Part shown: in pieces, positions 9,636-17,348 of the stretch
How the letters are laid out: each line of letters opens with the position of its first letter
Numbering within the stretch: the first letter of the stretch is position 1
Assembly: GCF_009857815.1 (NCBI RefSeq)
Contig: NZ_WVVW01000017.1
Coordinates: 1 to 64,000 of the forward strand
Source: Pseudomaricurvus sp. HS19
Lineage (GTDB): Bacteria > Pseudomonadota > Gammaproteobacteria > Pseudomonadales > Cellvibrionaceae
DNA: 64,000 bases
Reading direction: 5' to 3'
Program-made: the position numbers and the translations under genes
The notes under the pieces: model-generated
The model's database searches: none
What the model was told of the DNA's origin: nothing
Seen by the model: only the letters and a program-made list of their open reading frames with translations

Positions 9636-10787
9636 ATGACCATCATTGAGGGCGATATCTGTCCCGGGTACGAAGCCATCGGGCAGGCTTTCAAGACATT
9701 GTTCGATCAGTATGGCGAGATCGGGGCTGGTCTGTGTGTCATCCACGAAGGCGAGACGGTTATCGATATCTGGGGCGGGACCCGCGACAAGGCGGGGGAT
9801 ATTGCCTGGCAGGGTGATACCCGCTCCAATCTCTTCTCCGCCAGCAAGGCGGTGGTGGCGGTGGCGGTGCTGCAGCTGGTGGAGCGTGGCCAATTGCAGC
9901 TGGACGCACCGATAGCCGGCTACTGGCCGGAATTTGCCGCTAACGACAAGGCGGCCATTACCCTGCGGCAGGTGTTGTGCCACCGTTCAGGCCTCAACGC
10001 TTTCCACGAGCGCGTCGGCGACGAGGATATCTTCAGCTGGCCGGCCATCACAGCGGCCATCGCCGCTGAAACACCCTGGTGGGAACCGGGCAGCCGGCAG
10101 GGGTATTCTCCCATGATCTACGGCTGGTTACTGGGCGAGGTGGTGCGCCGGGTCAGTGGCATGGAGAGTTTTGACGCCTATGTGCAGCAGCACATCTGTG
10201 CACCGCTGGGGCTGCAGCTACAGTTCGGTTTGCCGGCGGAGCAGGTGGATCAGGTGGCTGACCTGCAGCCACTCAAGGTGAAGCAGCAGGTGAAGGGCGG
10301 CAGCCTGATTGAGGTGATGCGCTCGGACCCCCGCGGCGTCGCCAACCGTGCCTTTTCCAATCCTCCCACCCTGCTGATGGGCACCAACCAGCCCGCCTGG
10401 CGGCAGGCGCAGATTCCGGCGGCCAACGGTCAGGCTTGCGCCCGCGATCTGGCCAGCTTCTACGCCTCGCTGGCAGACCTGAATGATGAACGCTTGTTGA
10501 GCACTGCCAGCCGTCCGTGGTTGTGGGAGCAGCAGAGTGAAGGGCTGGACCTGGTGCTCAACAACCCCCTCAGTATCAGCCTGGGCTTTATGCGGCTGTT
10601 GCCGGACGGGGTGAGCAGCAGCCGCTATTTCTGTCATCCGGGCGCCGGCGGTACCTTGGGCTATGCCGATGTGGACCGCCGCCTGGCATTTGGTTATGTC
10701 ACCCGGGGCATGGGGCAGGCGGTGCTGTTTGATGAGCGTGCCGAGCAGTTGCTGCATGCGGTTTATCAGGTCATTGAGGGAGGTTGA
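9636..10787 (+). CDS. Serine hydrolase, beta-lactamase (class C/esterase) family
   Basis: The 383-aa protein has the class C beta-lactamase fold. The nucleophile motif is S68-A-S-K71, a candidate general-base tyrosine is Y157 (GYSP), and a HPGAGG segment lies near the C-terminus. It lacks a signal peptide, so it is probably a cytosolic esterase of the EstB/family VIII type rather than an antibiotic-resistance enzyme. The start at 9636 follows GAGG at a good distance; an upstream in-frame ATG at 9483 would add unconserved residues. slyX starts three bases after its stop. Confidence 0.85.
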   Translation: MTIIEGDICPGYEAIGQAFKTLFDQYGEIGAGLCVIHEGETVIDIWGGTRDKAGDIAWQGDTRSNLFSASKAVVAVAVLQLVERGQLQLDAPIAGYWPEFAANDKAAITLRQVLCHRSGLNAFHERVGDEDIFSWPAITAAIAAETPWWEPGSRQGYSPMIYGWLLGEVVRRVSGMESFDAYVQQHICAPLGLQLQFGLPAEQVDQVADLQPLKVKQQVKGGSLIEVMRSDPRGVANRAFSNPPTLLMGTNQPAWRQAQIPAANGQACARDLASFYASLADLNDERLLSTASRPWLWEQQSEGLDLVLNNPLSISLGFMRLLPDGVSSSRYFCHPGAGGTLGYADVDRRLAFGYVTRGMGQAVLFDERAEQLLHAVYQVIEGG

Positions 10788-10790
10788 GTG

Positions 10791-11039
10791 ATGTCCGGTA
10801 AAACTGATTACGGGCAGCTGGAGCAGTTGCAGGCGCGGATTGACGAGCTGGAGATGCGGGTGGCGTTTCAGGAGGACGCCCTGCAGGGCTTGGACGACAT
10901 TATCAGCCGGCAGGATCGCCAGCTGCAGCAACAACAGCAACAGCTGCAGATGCTGGCGGTAAAACTGAAGTCGGTGGAGGGGCGCCTGTCGGAGCCGTCG
11001 ACTACTAACGTTGTGGACGAAAAACCGCCTCACTACTGA
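10791..11039 (+). CDS. slyX: SlyX family protein
   Basis: This is an 82-aa coiled-coil protein. It shows the SlyX pattern: an N-terminal LEARIDELEMRVAFQE-like heptad block (here LQARIDELEMRVAFQED), a glutamine run, then RL and the C-terminal PPHY. The function of SlyX is not established. ATG 10791 is preceded by GAGGGAGG; a GTG lies one codon upstream. It follows the hydrolase gene closely. The stop codon lies inside the terminator hairpin of the convergent bepA. Confidence 0.93.
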   Translation: MSGKTDYGQLEQLQARIDELEMRVAFQEDALQGLDDIISRQDRQLQQQQQQLQMLAVKLKSVEGRLSEPSTTNVVDEKPPHY

Positions 11040-11044
11040 GGCGG
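11018..11044 (-). terminator. Terminator of bepA embedded in the slyX 3' end
   Basis: Read on the minus strand, the stem CCGCCTCA/TGAGGCGG (arms 11037-11044 and 11025-11032, loop of four) is followed by TTTTTCGTC. It lies 25 bases beyond the bepA stop and covers the last five codons and stop of slyX. Confidence 0.8.
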
Positions 11045-11068
11045 CGGCGATCGCTGTTGCCGTTGGGG

Positions 11069-12553
11069 CTAGAGCTTGCCGTTATCCTGCATCTGCTTCA
11101 CCTGCCGCAGGCGCTCTTCCAGCAGTGCGGTTTTGTGGTAGTTGCCCTGCACCAGGCGCAGGGCGTTCTGCAGCTGGTGCTGCGCCTTGTCAAAAATCCC
11201 GTTAAGCAGGTAGTACTCCGCCCGCGCTTCGTGCACGCCAACAATATCCCCCGCAAGACCATTCACCTCTGCCAGCAAATACCAGATGTTATCGTCTTTG
11301 GGGCGTTGTTTTACCTGGGCGCTAAGGGTTGCCTGCGCGTCCTCGTAACGACCGGCTTTCATCAGCATCTCGGCGTAGCGCATATTGTAGGCGTGATGGT
11401 TGGGCTGGCTGCGCAGGGCGGCAGACAGGATCTCCAGTGCGCCGGGCAGGTTGTTATCTGCCGCTTCCACGTTGGCGGAGGCGATAATGTAAGCGGGTTG
11501 GTCGGGGCGTTTTTGCAGCAGTGCGGTGATGTGTTCCCGGGCGCGCTCAGGCTGGTTGCTGTCTGTGAGGGCAATCGCCAGGCCGTAGCGGCTGGCTTCC
11601 CGTGACAGGGTCTCGCCTTCGTACTCGCCGGTAAAGCGTTTCACCGCGTCCTGAGGCGTGTTTTCATGCACTATCTGGGCGCGCACGCGCATCAGGTAAA
11701 ACTCCAGGTTTTGCGGGTACTGCCGTTGCGGGTACTGATTGGCCCGGTTGAGGGCGTCGGCCACCCGGCTCTCGGTTACCGGGTGGGTGAGGAGAAATTC
11801 CGGCGGCCGCTGGCTGTAGCGGGTGGCCTGCAGCATGCGTTCAAACATGGCTGGTACGGCGTAGGGGTCCTCACCGGCGGCCACCATGGTGAGCATGCCG
11901 ATGCGATCCGCTTCCTGTTCATTCTGGCGGCTGAAGCGCAACTGCGAGTCGAGAGCGGCGGCCTGGGTGGCGGTCATGGCGGCGATACCGGCGTCGCCGC
12001 CGGCAGTGGCTGCCAGCACCAGGCTGGCCAGCAGCGCCGCCATGGTGGGAATGCTGTTCTGCTGGGCTTTCTCCACGCCGCGGGCAAAGTGTCGCTGGCT
12101 AAGGTGCGCCAGTTCGTGAGACAGCACCGACGCCAGCTGCCCTTCGGACTCGGCGTAGATGAACAGCCCCGTGTGTACACCCACCACCCCGCCGGGCACG
12201 GCAAAGGCGTTCATGGTGGGGTTTTTCACCAGGATCAGTTCCAGCTTCTGATTGCGCAGCTGACTGGAGGCGGCCAGCCGGCTGAGCAGCTGTTCCAGAT
12301 AGCTCTGCATCAGCGGGTCGGCAGACGTAGGCACCCGACTGCGATACAATCGCAGCCACTTCTGGCCCAGCTCATATTCCTGTTGCGGAGACACAATGGC
12401 GGAGCTGGAGTCACCGAGCTCCGGCAGATTGATCTGTGCGCGAGCGGGAGACATTGGCAGTGACAGACACAGGGGCAGCAACCACCAGGCGCGGCAAAGA
12501 CGCCGTAATGCGGGACGACGCGAGGGGTGGGGGTGGGTGTCTGACGTGAACAC
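11069..12553 (-). CDS. bepA: BepA-type M48 metalloprotease with TPR repeats
   Basis: The 494-aa protein is a periplasmic zinc protease/chaperone family member that helps LptD and BAM assembly and degrades stalled outer-membrane proteins. A signal peptide (residues 1-40, ending SPARA) is followed by the M48 domain. Zinc ligands are H146 and H150 (HELAH) and E212 (ExxAD); SQRHFARG follows the first motif. TPR-like helices occupy about 300-480. Length matches E. coli BepA. It is divergent from the TusA-like and PerM genes, a grouping common in gammaproteobacteria. Confidence 0.93.
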   Translation of the reverse strand: MFTSDTHPHPSRRPALRRLCRAWWLLPLCLSLPMSPARAQINLPELGDSSSAIVSPQQEYELGQKWLRLYRSRVPTSADPLMQSYLEQLLSRLAASSQLRNQKLELILVKNPTMNAFAVPGGVVGVHTGLFIYAESEGQLASVLSHELAHLSQRHFARGVEKAQQNSIPTMAALLASLVLAATAGGDAGIAAMTATQAAALDSQLRFSRQNEQEADRIGMLTMVAAGEDPYAVPAMFERMLQATRYSQRPPEFLLTHPVTESRVADALNRANQYPQRQYPQNLEFYLMRVRAQIVHENTPQDAVKRFTGEYEGETLSREASRYGLAIALTDSNQPERAREHITALLQKRPDQPAYIIASANVEAADNNLPGALEILSAALRSQPNHHAYNMRYAEMLMKAGRYEDAQATLSAQVKQRPKDDNIWYLLAEVNGLAGDIVGVHEARAEYYLLNGIFDKAQHQLQNALRLVQGNYHKTALLEERLRQVKQMQDNGKL

Positions 12554-12690
12554 TGCTGTAGATTACCTTGCAAAAATTGGCCTAACTCTAACCCAGTTGC
12601 TGTTGCCCTGCCAGCAACTGCATAGACAGCGCTGCGACAGGATTGTTCAGTGTGTGAGGCGGGGCAGAGCCTTTCGGAGTGATAGAAATT

Positions 12691-12909
12691 ATGCTGCAAG
12701 TGGATGCCCGCGGACTCAGTTGTCCGCTACCGCTGTTGAAAGCCAAGCAGGCGCTGAACGGGCTAGGCTCCGGCGAGCAGGTGGAGGTACTGGCCACAGA
12801 TCCCGGCTCGCAGCGGGATTTCCGCACCTTTGCCGAGCTCAGTGGTCACAGCTTGCTCAAAGACGCCGAAGAGAACGGTTGCTTTGTCTATGTGCTGCAG
12901 AAAGCCTGA
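12691..12909 (+). CDS. TusA/SirA-like sulfur carrier protein
   Basis: The 72-aa protein has the TusA fold signature DARGLSCPLPLLKAKQAL with the active cysteine in CPLP, followed by DPGS. TusA-family proteins relay persulfide sulfur for tRNA thiolation or other sulfur transfer. This divergent member next to bepA and perM is a paralogue type rather than certainly TusA itself. ATG 12691 is preceded by CGGAG about 11 nt upstream; an in-frame GTG at 12679 is a weaker alternative. Confidence 0.88.
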   Translation: MLQVDARGLSCPLPLLKAKQALNGLGSGEQVEVLATDPGSQRDFRTFAELSGHSLLKDAEENGCFVYVLQKA

Positions 12910-12984
12910 TGACCCATCAACGGGTTGCGGTGGTAAGCTGCTGGCCCGGCGCGGTGCCATATCATTGTCGTAAGGAGTAGTTGA

Positions 12985-14079
12985 GTGCTCAGAATTTTGC
13001 GCGGGTGGGTTGATCGTTTCTTTGGTCACGAGGAAGCTGTTCTGCTGGCGGTACTGCTGGCCGGCAGTCTGATCCTGGTAATCACCATGGGAGCGGTGCT
13101 GGCGCCGGCCATCTCGGCCCTGATTATCGCGTTCCTGTTGCAGGGGGTTGCAGACAGGCTGCAGCGCTGGGGTCTTCCCCGTGTGCTGGCAGTGGCCATA
13201 ACAACCCTGTTGCTGATGACGGCCATGGTGGTGAGTTTTGTCTATCTGATTCCGGTGCTGTGGCAACAGACCGCCAAGCTGGTGGGCGAGTTGCCGCGCA
13301 TGCTGACCTCGGTACAGCACTGGCTGCTATTGTTGCCGGAGAAGTACCCGGCACTGATCAGCACCGGGCAGATTGAAAAGATCATGGCGGCCCTGGGTGA
13401 GGAGTTGGGCAGCATGGGGCAGGTGGTCCTGAGCTTCTCGGTCTCCAACCTGCCGATGCTGGCGGGACTGGTGGTGTACCTGATCCTGGTGCCGATCCTG
13501 GTGTTTTTCTTCCTCAAGGACAGCGAGCTGATTAAAAGCTGGCTGTCCGGCTTTCTCCCCAGTCACCGCCCGATGTTGCGCCAGATCTGGCACGAGATGG
13601 ATGACCAGGTGGCCAATTATGTACGCGGTAAGGCCATCGAGATTGTGGTGGTGGGCGTGGTCTCCTATGTGGCCTTTCTGGTGCTGGGGCTCAAGTACGC
13701 GCTGTTGCTGGGGTTGATGGTGGGGCTGTCGGTCATCGTCCCTTATATTGGCGCTGCGGTAGTGACCATCCCGGTGATGGTGGTGGGGCTGTTCCAGTGG
13801 GGCTGGGGTGGGGAGTTTTACTGGCTGTTTATTGTCTACTGCGTGATTCAGGCGCTGGACGGCAATGTGCTGGTACCGCTGCTGTTCTCCGAAACCGTCA
13901 ACCTGCACCCGGTGGCCATCATTCTCGCGGTGCTGATGTTTGGCGGCTTGTGGGGGTTCTGGGGCGTCTTTTTCGCCATCCCGCTGGCGACTCTGGTAAA
14001 GGCGGTGCTTAACGCCTGGCCTTCGCCGACTCCGGACCGATCCCCGGCCGATGTGGTTGAAAGCGACAAGGGCGAGTAG
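12985..14079 (+). CDS. AI-2E family transporter, PerM-like
   Basis: This is a 364-aa polytopic inner-membrane protein with about eight hydrophobic segments. A soluble loop near residues 80-150 and conserved family blocks (PILVFFFLKD; VPYIGAAVVTIP; GNVLVPLLFSE) are visible. Members include TqsA and PerM; substrates are mostly undefined and some act as Na+/H+ antiporters. The GTG start at 12985 has TAAGGAG at an ideal distance. The C-terminus is short and polar. Confidence 0.9.
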   Translation: MLRILRGWVDRFFGHEEAVLLAVLLAGSLILVITMGAVLAPAISALIIAFLLQGVADRLQRWGLPRVLAVAITTLLLMTAMVVSFVYLIPVLWQQTAKLVGELPRMLTSVQHWLLLLPEKYPALISTGQIEKIMAALGEELGSMGQVVLSFSVSNLPMLAGLVVYLILVPILVFFFLKDSELIKSWLSGFLPSHRPMLRQIWHEMDDQVANYVRGKAIEIVVVGVVSYVAFLVLGLKYALLLGLMVGLSVIVPYIGAAVVTIPVMVVGLFQWGWGGEFYWLFIVYCVIQALDGNVLVPLLFSETVNLHPVAIILAVLMFGGLWGFWGVFFAIPLATLVKAVLNAWPSPTPDRSPADVVESDKGE

Positions 14080-14162
14080 TATCTTGCCTGCTCGGCGCTT
14101 CATCCCGGGTGGTTGTTACTGCGCCGGGATTGGCTTGCCCCTGAGGTTGACGGGAGATTTCT

Positions 14163-17063
14163 TTGCGCTTCACAAGTAACATTCAGATGTCTCCGGAAAG
14201 GCTGCGTCAATTCTGTTGCTGGCTGTTGGCGACCCTGCCACTGCTGGTTTTCGCTCAGGGAGCCCTCTCTTCGGAGGCGGCAACCGCAATCCCCGATTAT
14301 GCCGCGCCGGTTACCAGTCGCAATGACGACCGTGCCTACCGTTATACCGAGCTGGACAACGGACTGCGGGTGCTGCTGATCTCCGACCCTTCGGCCGACA
14401 AGGCTGCAGCAGCGCTGGATGTGGATGCCGGCAGCGCCGATAACCCCGAGGATCGCCCGGGCCTCGCACACTTTCTTGAGCACATGCTGTTTCTTGGTAC
14501 CGCCAAGTACCCGGAAGCGGATGAGTACCAGAGCTTTATCAGTGCCCATGGTGGTGGTCACAACGCTTACACCAGCGACGAACACACCAACTATTTCTTT
14601 TATGTCGACCATCGTTACCTGGAACCGGCGCTGGATCGCTTCTCGCAGTTCTTCATTGCACCCTTGTTTACCGAACAGTACGTAGAACGGGAGCGCAACG
14701 CTGTCAATTCGGAATACACCGCGAAGATCAAGAACAGCTACCGGCGCGAGATGGATGTCTGGCGTGAGCTGGTCAACCCCCGCCACCCGGCTTCCAAATT
14801 CAGTGTCGGCAGTCTGGAGACGCTCGCTGATCGCGAGGACGATCTGGTAAGGGATGACCTGCTGCAGTTCTACGAGGATTACTACTCCGCCGATCGCATG
14901 ACACTGGTGGTGCTGGGGCGTGAGTCGCTGGAGCAGTTGCAGGGGCTGGTGCAGGCCCATTTTGCGGCGGTACCAAAACGCAAGGTCAGGAGTCACGAGC
15001 GGGATGTGCCCCTGTTCGGCAGTAACACACTGCCGCTGCGGGTACAGATTAAGCCGGTAAAAGAGGAGCGTCGCCTGACGCTGGCGTTCCCGGTGCCGCC
15101 GACACAGCGCTATTACCGCGAGAAGCCGCTGCAGTACATCGGCAGTATCGTTGGCCATGAAGGACAGGGCAGCCTGCTGTCACTGCTGAAACAGATGGGC
15201 TGGGCTGAGGCTCTCAGCGCCGGGGGTGGCTATGGGTCCCGCGACCAGACCACCTTTAATATCACTATCTCGCTTACCCCTGAAGGGTATCGGCAGCAGG
15301 ACAAGGTGGTAGCCGCCACCTTCCGTATGTTGCAGAAGATCCGCGAGTCCGGGGTGGAGGAGTGGCGCTTCGGCGAGCTGCAGTCGCTGGCGGATATGGA
15401 GTTCCGCTTCCTGGAGAAGTCCGAGCCTATCGACACGGTCAGCCGGCTGGCCAACAGCATGCACGATTACCCGCTGAAGGATATCGTCCGCGGCCCTTAC
15501 CGCTACGACAAGTACGATGCCTGGTTGATCAAACGCTATCTGAAGTACCTGCGCCCGGACAATCTCTTATGGGTAGTCACTGCTCCGGAAGTGGAGACTG
15601 ACAAGGTCAGTCAGTATTACCAGACCAACTATGCGGTGGAGTCGCTCAAGCGCGAAGCCACGGTGATGGCGAAAGCCGACCTGGACAAGCTGCAGCTGCC
15701 GCAGCCCAATCAGTTTATTCCCAAGCGCCTGCAGGTGAAGTCGCCACCAGCCATCGGTCGCAGTTCGGCGTTACCGGAATCCATCCTGCGCACTGACGCC
15801 CTGGATGTGTGGTTTCAGCAGGATACGAACTACAACGTGCCAAAAGCTGAAGTGCGTATTCGCGCCCTGCTGCCGCGGGTGGGGGGCAGTGCCCGCTCAG
15901 CCGCCCTGACCCATCTCTACGCCGCCCTGGTAAACGACTCTCTCAATGAGTTCGCCTACCCGGCCTCTCTGGCCGGGCTCTATTTCAGTGTGCGGGCTAC
16001 CGGCCGGGGGCTGGACCTGAGCCTGAGTGGCTACAACGACCGCCAGGGATTGCTGTTGAATCGCATCCTGGGCGTGGTTGATCGCAACCGCTTTGATTCC
16101 GATCGCTTTAACAGTATCCGCCGCGAACTGGTGCGCAGCTGGCGCAACCAGACCTCGGCACCACCTTACGATCAGCTGTTGCGCAAGCTGCCGGTGCTCA
16201 CCTACAGCCCCTATTGGGATCAGCTGGATATGGCGGACGAGCTGGAGTCGGTGACGCCGCTGGAGTTGCGCCGGTTTTCCGAGAAGCTGTGGCAGGGCAG
16301 TCAGCTCAAGATGCTGTTCTACGGCAATCTCTACCGGCAGGAGGCGCAACAGTTGGCGTCCCTGGTGGGGCACAGGCTGCACACTGCGCTGGACGAAGAG
16401 GACAAGCCGGTACTGGTGAAACACTCGTCGGTGGCGAAGTTGCCGGACACTCCGTCGCGTTACCACCTGCAGGTGGATCACAACGATACGGCGGTGGTGC
16501 TCTACCAGCAGGCGCTGGGTGACAGTGTTCGTGACCGGGCGAATATGTCCATGTTGCAGCAGCTGCAGCGCGCGCCCTTCTTTCACCAGCTGCGCACGGA
16601 GCAGCAGCTGGGGTATATCGTGTTTGTCTCGGCCATGGGCTTCAAGGATGTGGCCGGCAGTCTCTGGGTAGTGCAGTCGCCATCGGCGCCGGTGGCGGAC
16701 GTGGTCGAGGCTATGGTGGCCTTTGCCGGGCAACCTCCCTTGCGGGATGGTGAGTTTGAGAAGCAGCGCCAGGCACTGCTGACCGGGCTGCTGGAAACGC
16801 CGCAGAACCTGGCGGAACAGGCGGAGCGTTACTGGTCCGAAATCGTCATGGACGCCAGGCAGTTCGATCGCCGGCAACAGCTGATTGAGGAAGTGCGCGG
16901 GCTGACTCCGGAGGGTGTGGCGGTGTACGCACGCCGCTTGCAGCAGTCCGGGCATCGCCTGTGGCTGACGGCGGACTCCGGGGCCGATGCGCCCGCGCCG
17001 CAAGTGCCGGTGGCGGACCTGAATCGCTTCAAAACCACCCTGCAGTCCTACAAATACCCCTGA
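14163..17063 (+). CDS. Pitrilysin-type (insulinase family, M16) zinc peptidase
   Basis: The 966-aa protein is a secreted or periplasmic M16 peptidase like protease III. A signal-type hydrophobic segment spans about 17-36. The inverted zinc motif is H103-F-L-E106-H107, with the third ligand E183 in NAVNSEY. Downstream are the inactive M16 repeat and RxxxQLGY-type substrate groove residues (EQQLGYIVF). The start is TTG 14163 with GGGAG seven bases before; an ATG at 14187 is the alternative. It ends 285 bp before aceE. Confidence 0.92.
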   Translation: MRFTSNIQMSPERLRQFCCWLLATLPLLVFAQGALSSEAATAIPDYAAPVTSRNDDRAYRYTELDNGLRVLLISDPSADKAAAALDVDAGSADNPEDRPGLAHFLEHMLFLGTAKYPEADEYQSFISAHGGGHNAYTSDEHTNYFFYVDHRYLEPALDRFSQFFIAPLFTEQYVERERNAVNSEYTAKIKNSYRREMDVWRELVNPRHPASKFSVGSLETLADREDDLVRDDLLQFYEDYYSADRMTLVVLGRESLEQLQGLVQAHFAAVPKRKVRSHERDVPLFGSNTLPLRVQIKPVKEERRLTLAFPVPPTQRYYREKPLQYIGSIVGHEGQGSLLSLLKQMGWAEALSAGGGYGSRDQTTFNITISLTPEGYRQQDKVVAATFRMLQKIRESGVEEWRFGELQSLADMEFRFLEKSEPIDTVSRLANSMHDYPLKDIVRGPYRYDKYDAWLIKRYLKYLRPDNLLWVVTAPEVETDKVSQYYQTNYAVESLKREATVMAKADLDKLQLPQPNQFIPKRLQVKSPPAIGRSSALPESILRTDALDVWFQQDTNYNVPKAEVRIRALLPRVGGSARSAALTHLYAALVNDSLNEFAYPASLAGLYFSVRATGRGLDLSLSGYNDRQGLLLNRILGVVDRNRFDSDRFNSIRRELVRSWRNQTSAPPYDQLLRKLPVLTYSPYWDQLDMADELESVTPLELRRFSEKLWQGSQLKMLFYGNLYRQEAQQLASLVGHRLHTALDEEDKPVLVKHSSVAKLPDTPSRYHLQVDHNDTAVVLYQQALGDSVRDRANMSMLQQLQRAPFFHQLRTEQQLGYIVFVSAMGFKDVAGSLWVVQSPSAPVADVVEAMVAFAGQPPLRDGEFEKQRQALLTGLLETPQNLAEQAERYWSEIVMDARQFDRRQQLIEEVRGLTPEGVAVYARRLQQSGHRLWLTADSGADAPAPQVPVADLNRFKTTLQSYKYP

Positions 17064-17118
17064 AAATTGTTGTTGGTCGTTATGGCCACGTAGCAGCCTG
17101 CGACCCGTTGGTTTGATT

Positions 17119-17244
17119 TTGTAGTTTACCTACAAGAATTTGCAGTCATAGCTGTATGAAAATTAAGCGTATTTGGCTTTTTCATGTTGTTTCGGGGGCT
17201 GCCTTGTTGAAATCGCTTATGCTCTAGTGTAAAAATACTACAAA
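17119..17244 (+). promoter_or_regulatory. Candidate aceE promoter and operator repeats
   Basis: TTGAAA (17207-17212), a 17-bp spacer and TAAAAA (17230-17235) make a plausible sigma-70 promoter. An inverted repeat TTGTAG-N5-CTACAA (17119-17135) lies about 90 bp upstream, and the half-site CTACAAA recurs at 17238-17244 over the predicted start of transcription. This layout suggests a repressor such as a PdhR-like GntR regulator, but the repeats differ from the E. coli PdhR box, so identity of the regulator is inferred only. Confidence 0.4.
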
Positions 17245-17348
17245 TTTGGTCACGCCCCGTTCAGGCTGCAATCGCGCGTCTGATGCCTATACTCCAAGGG
17301 GGCAAAAAGGGCGCTGTACCCGCGCCGAGTCAGGACAGGAAGAGGATT

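Noticed and set aside
9636-10787. Antibiotic-resistance beta-lactamase
   Set aside because: The fold and SxxK motif fit, but there is no signal peptide and the pattern is closer to cytosolic family VIII esterases.
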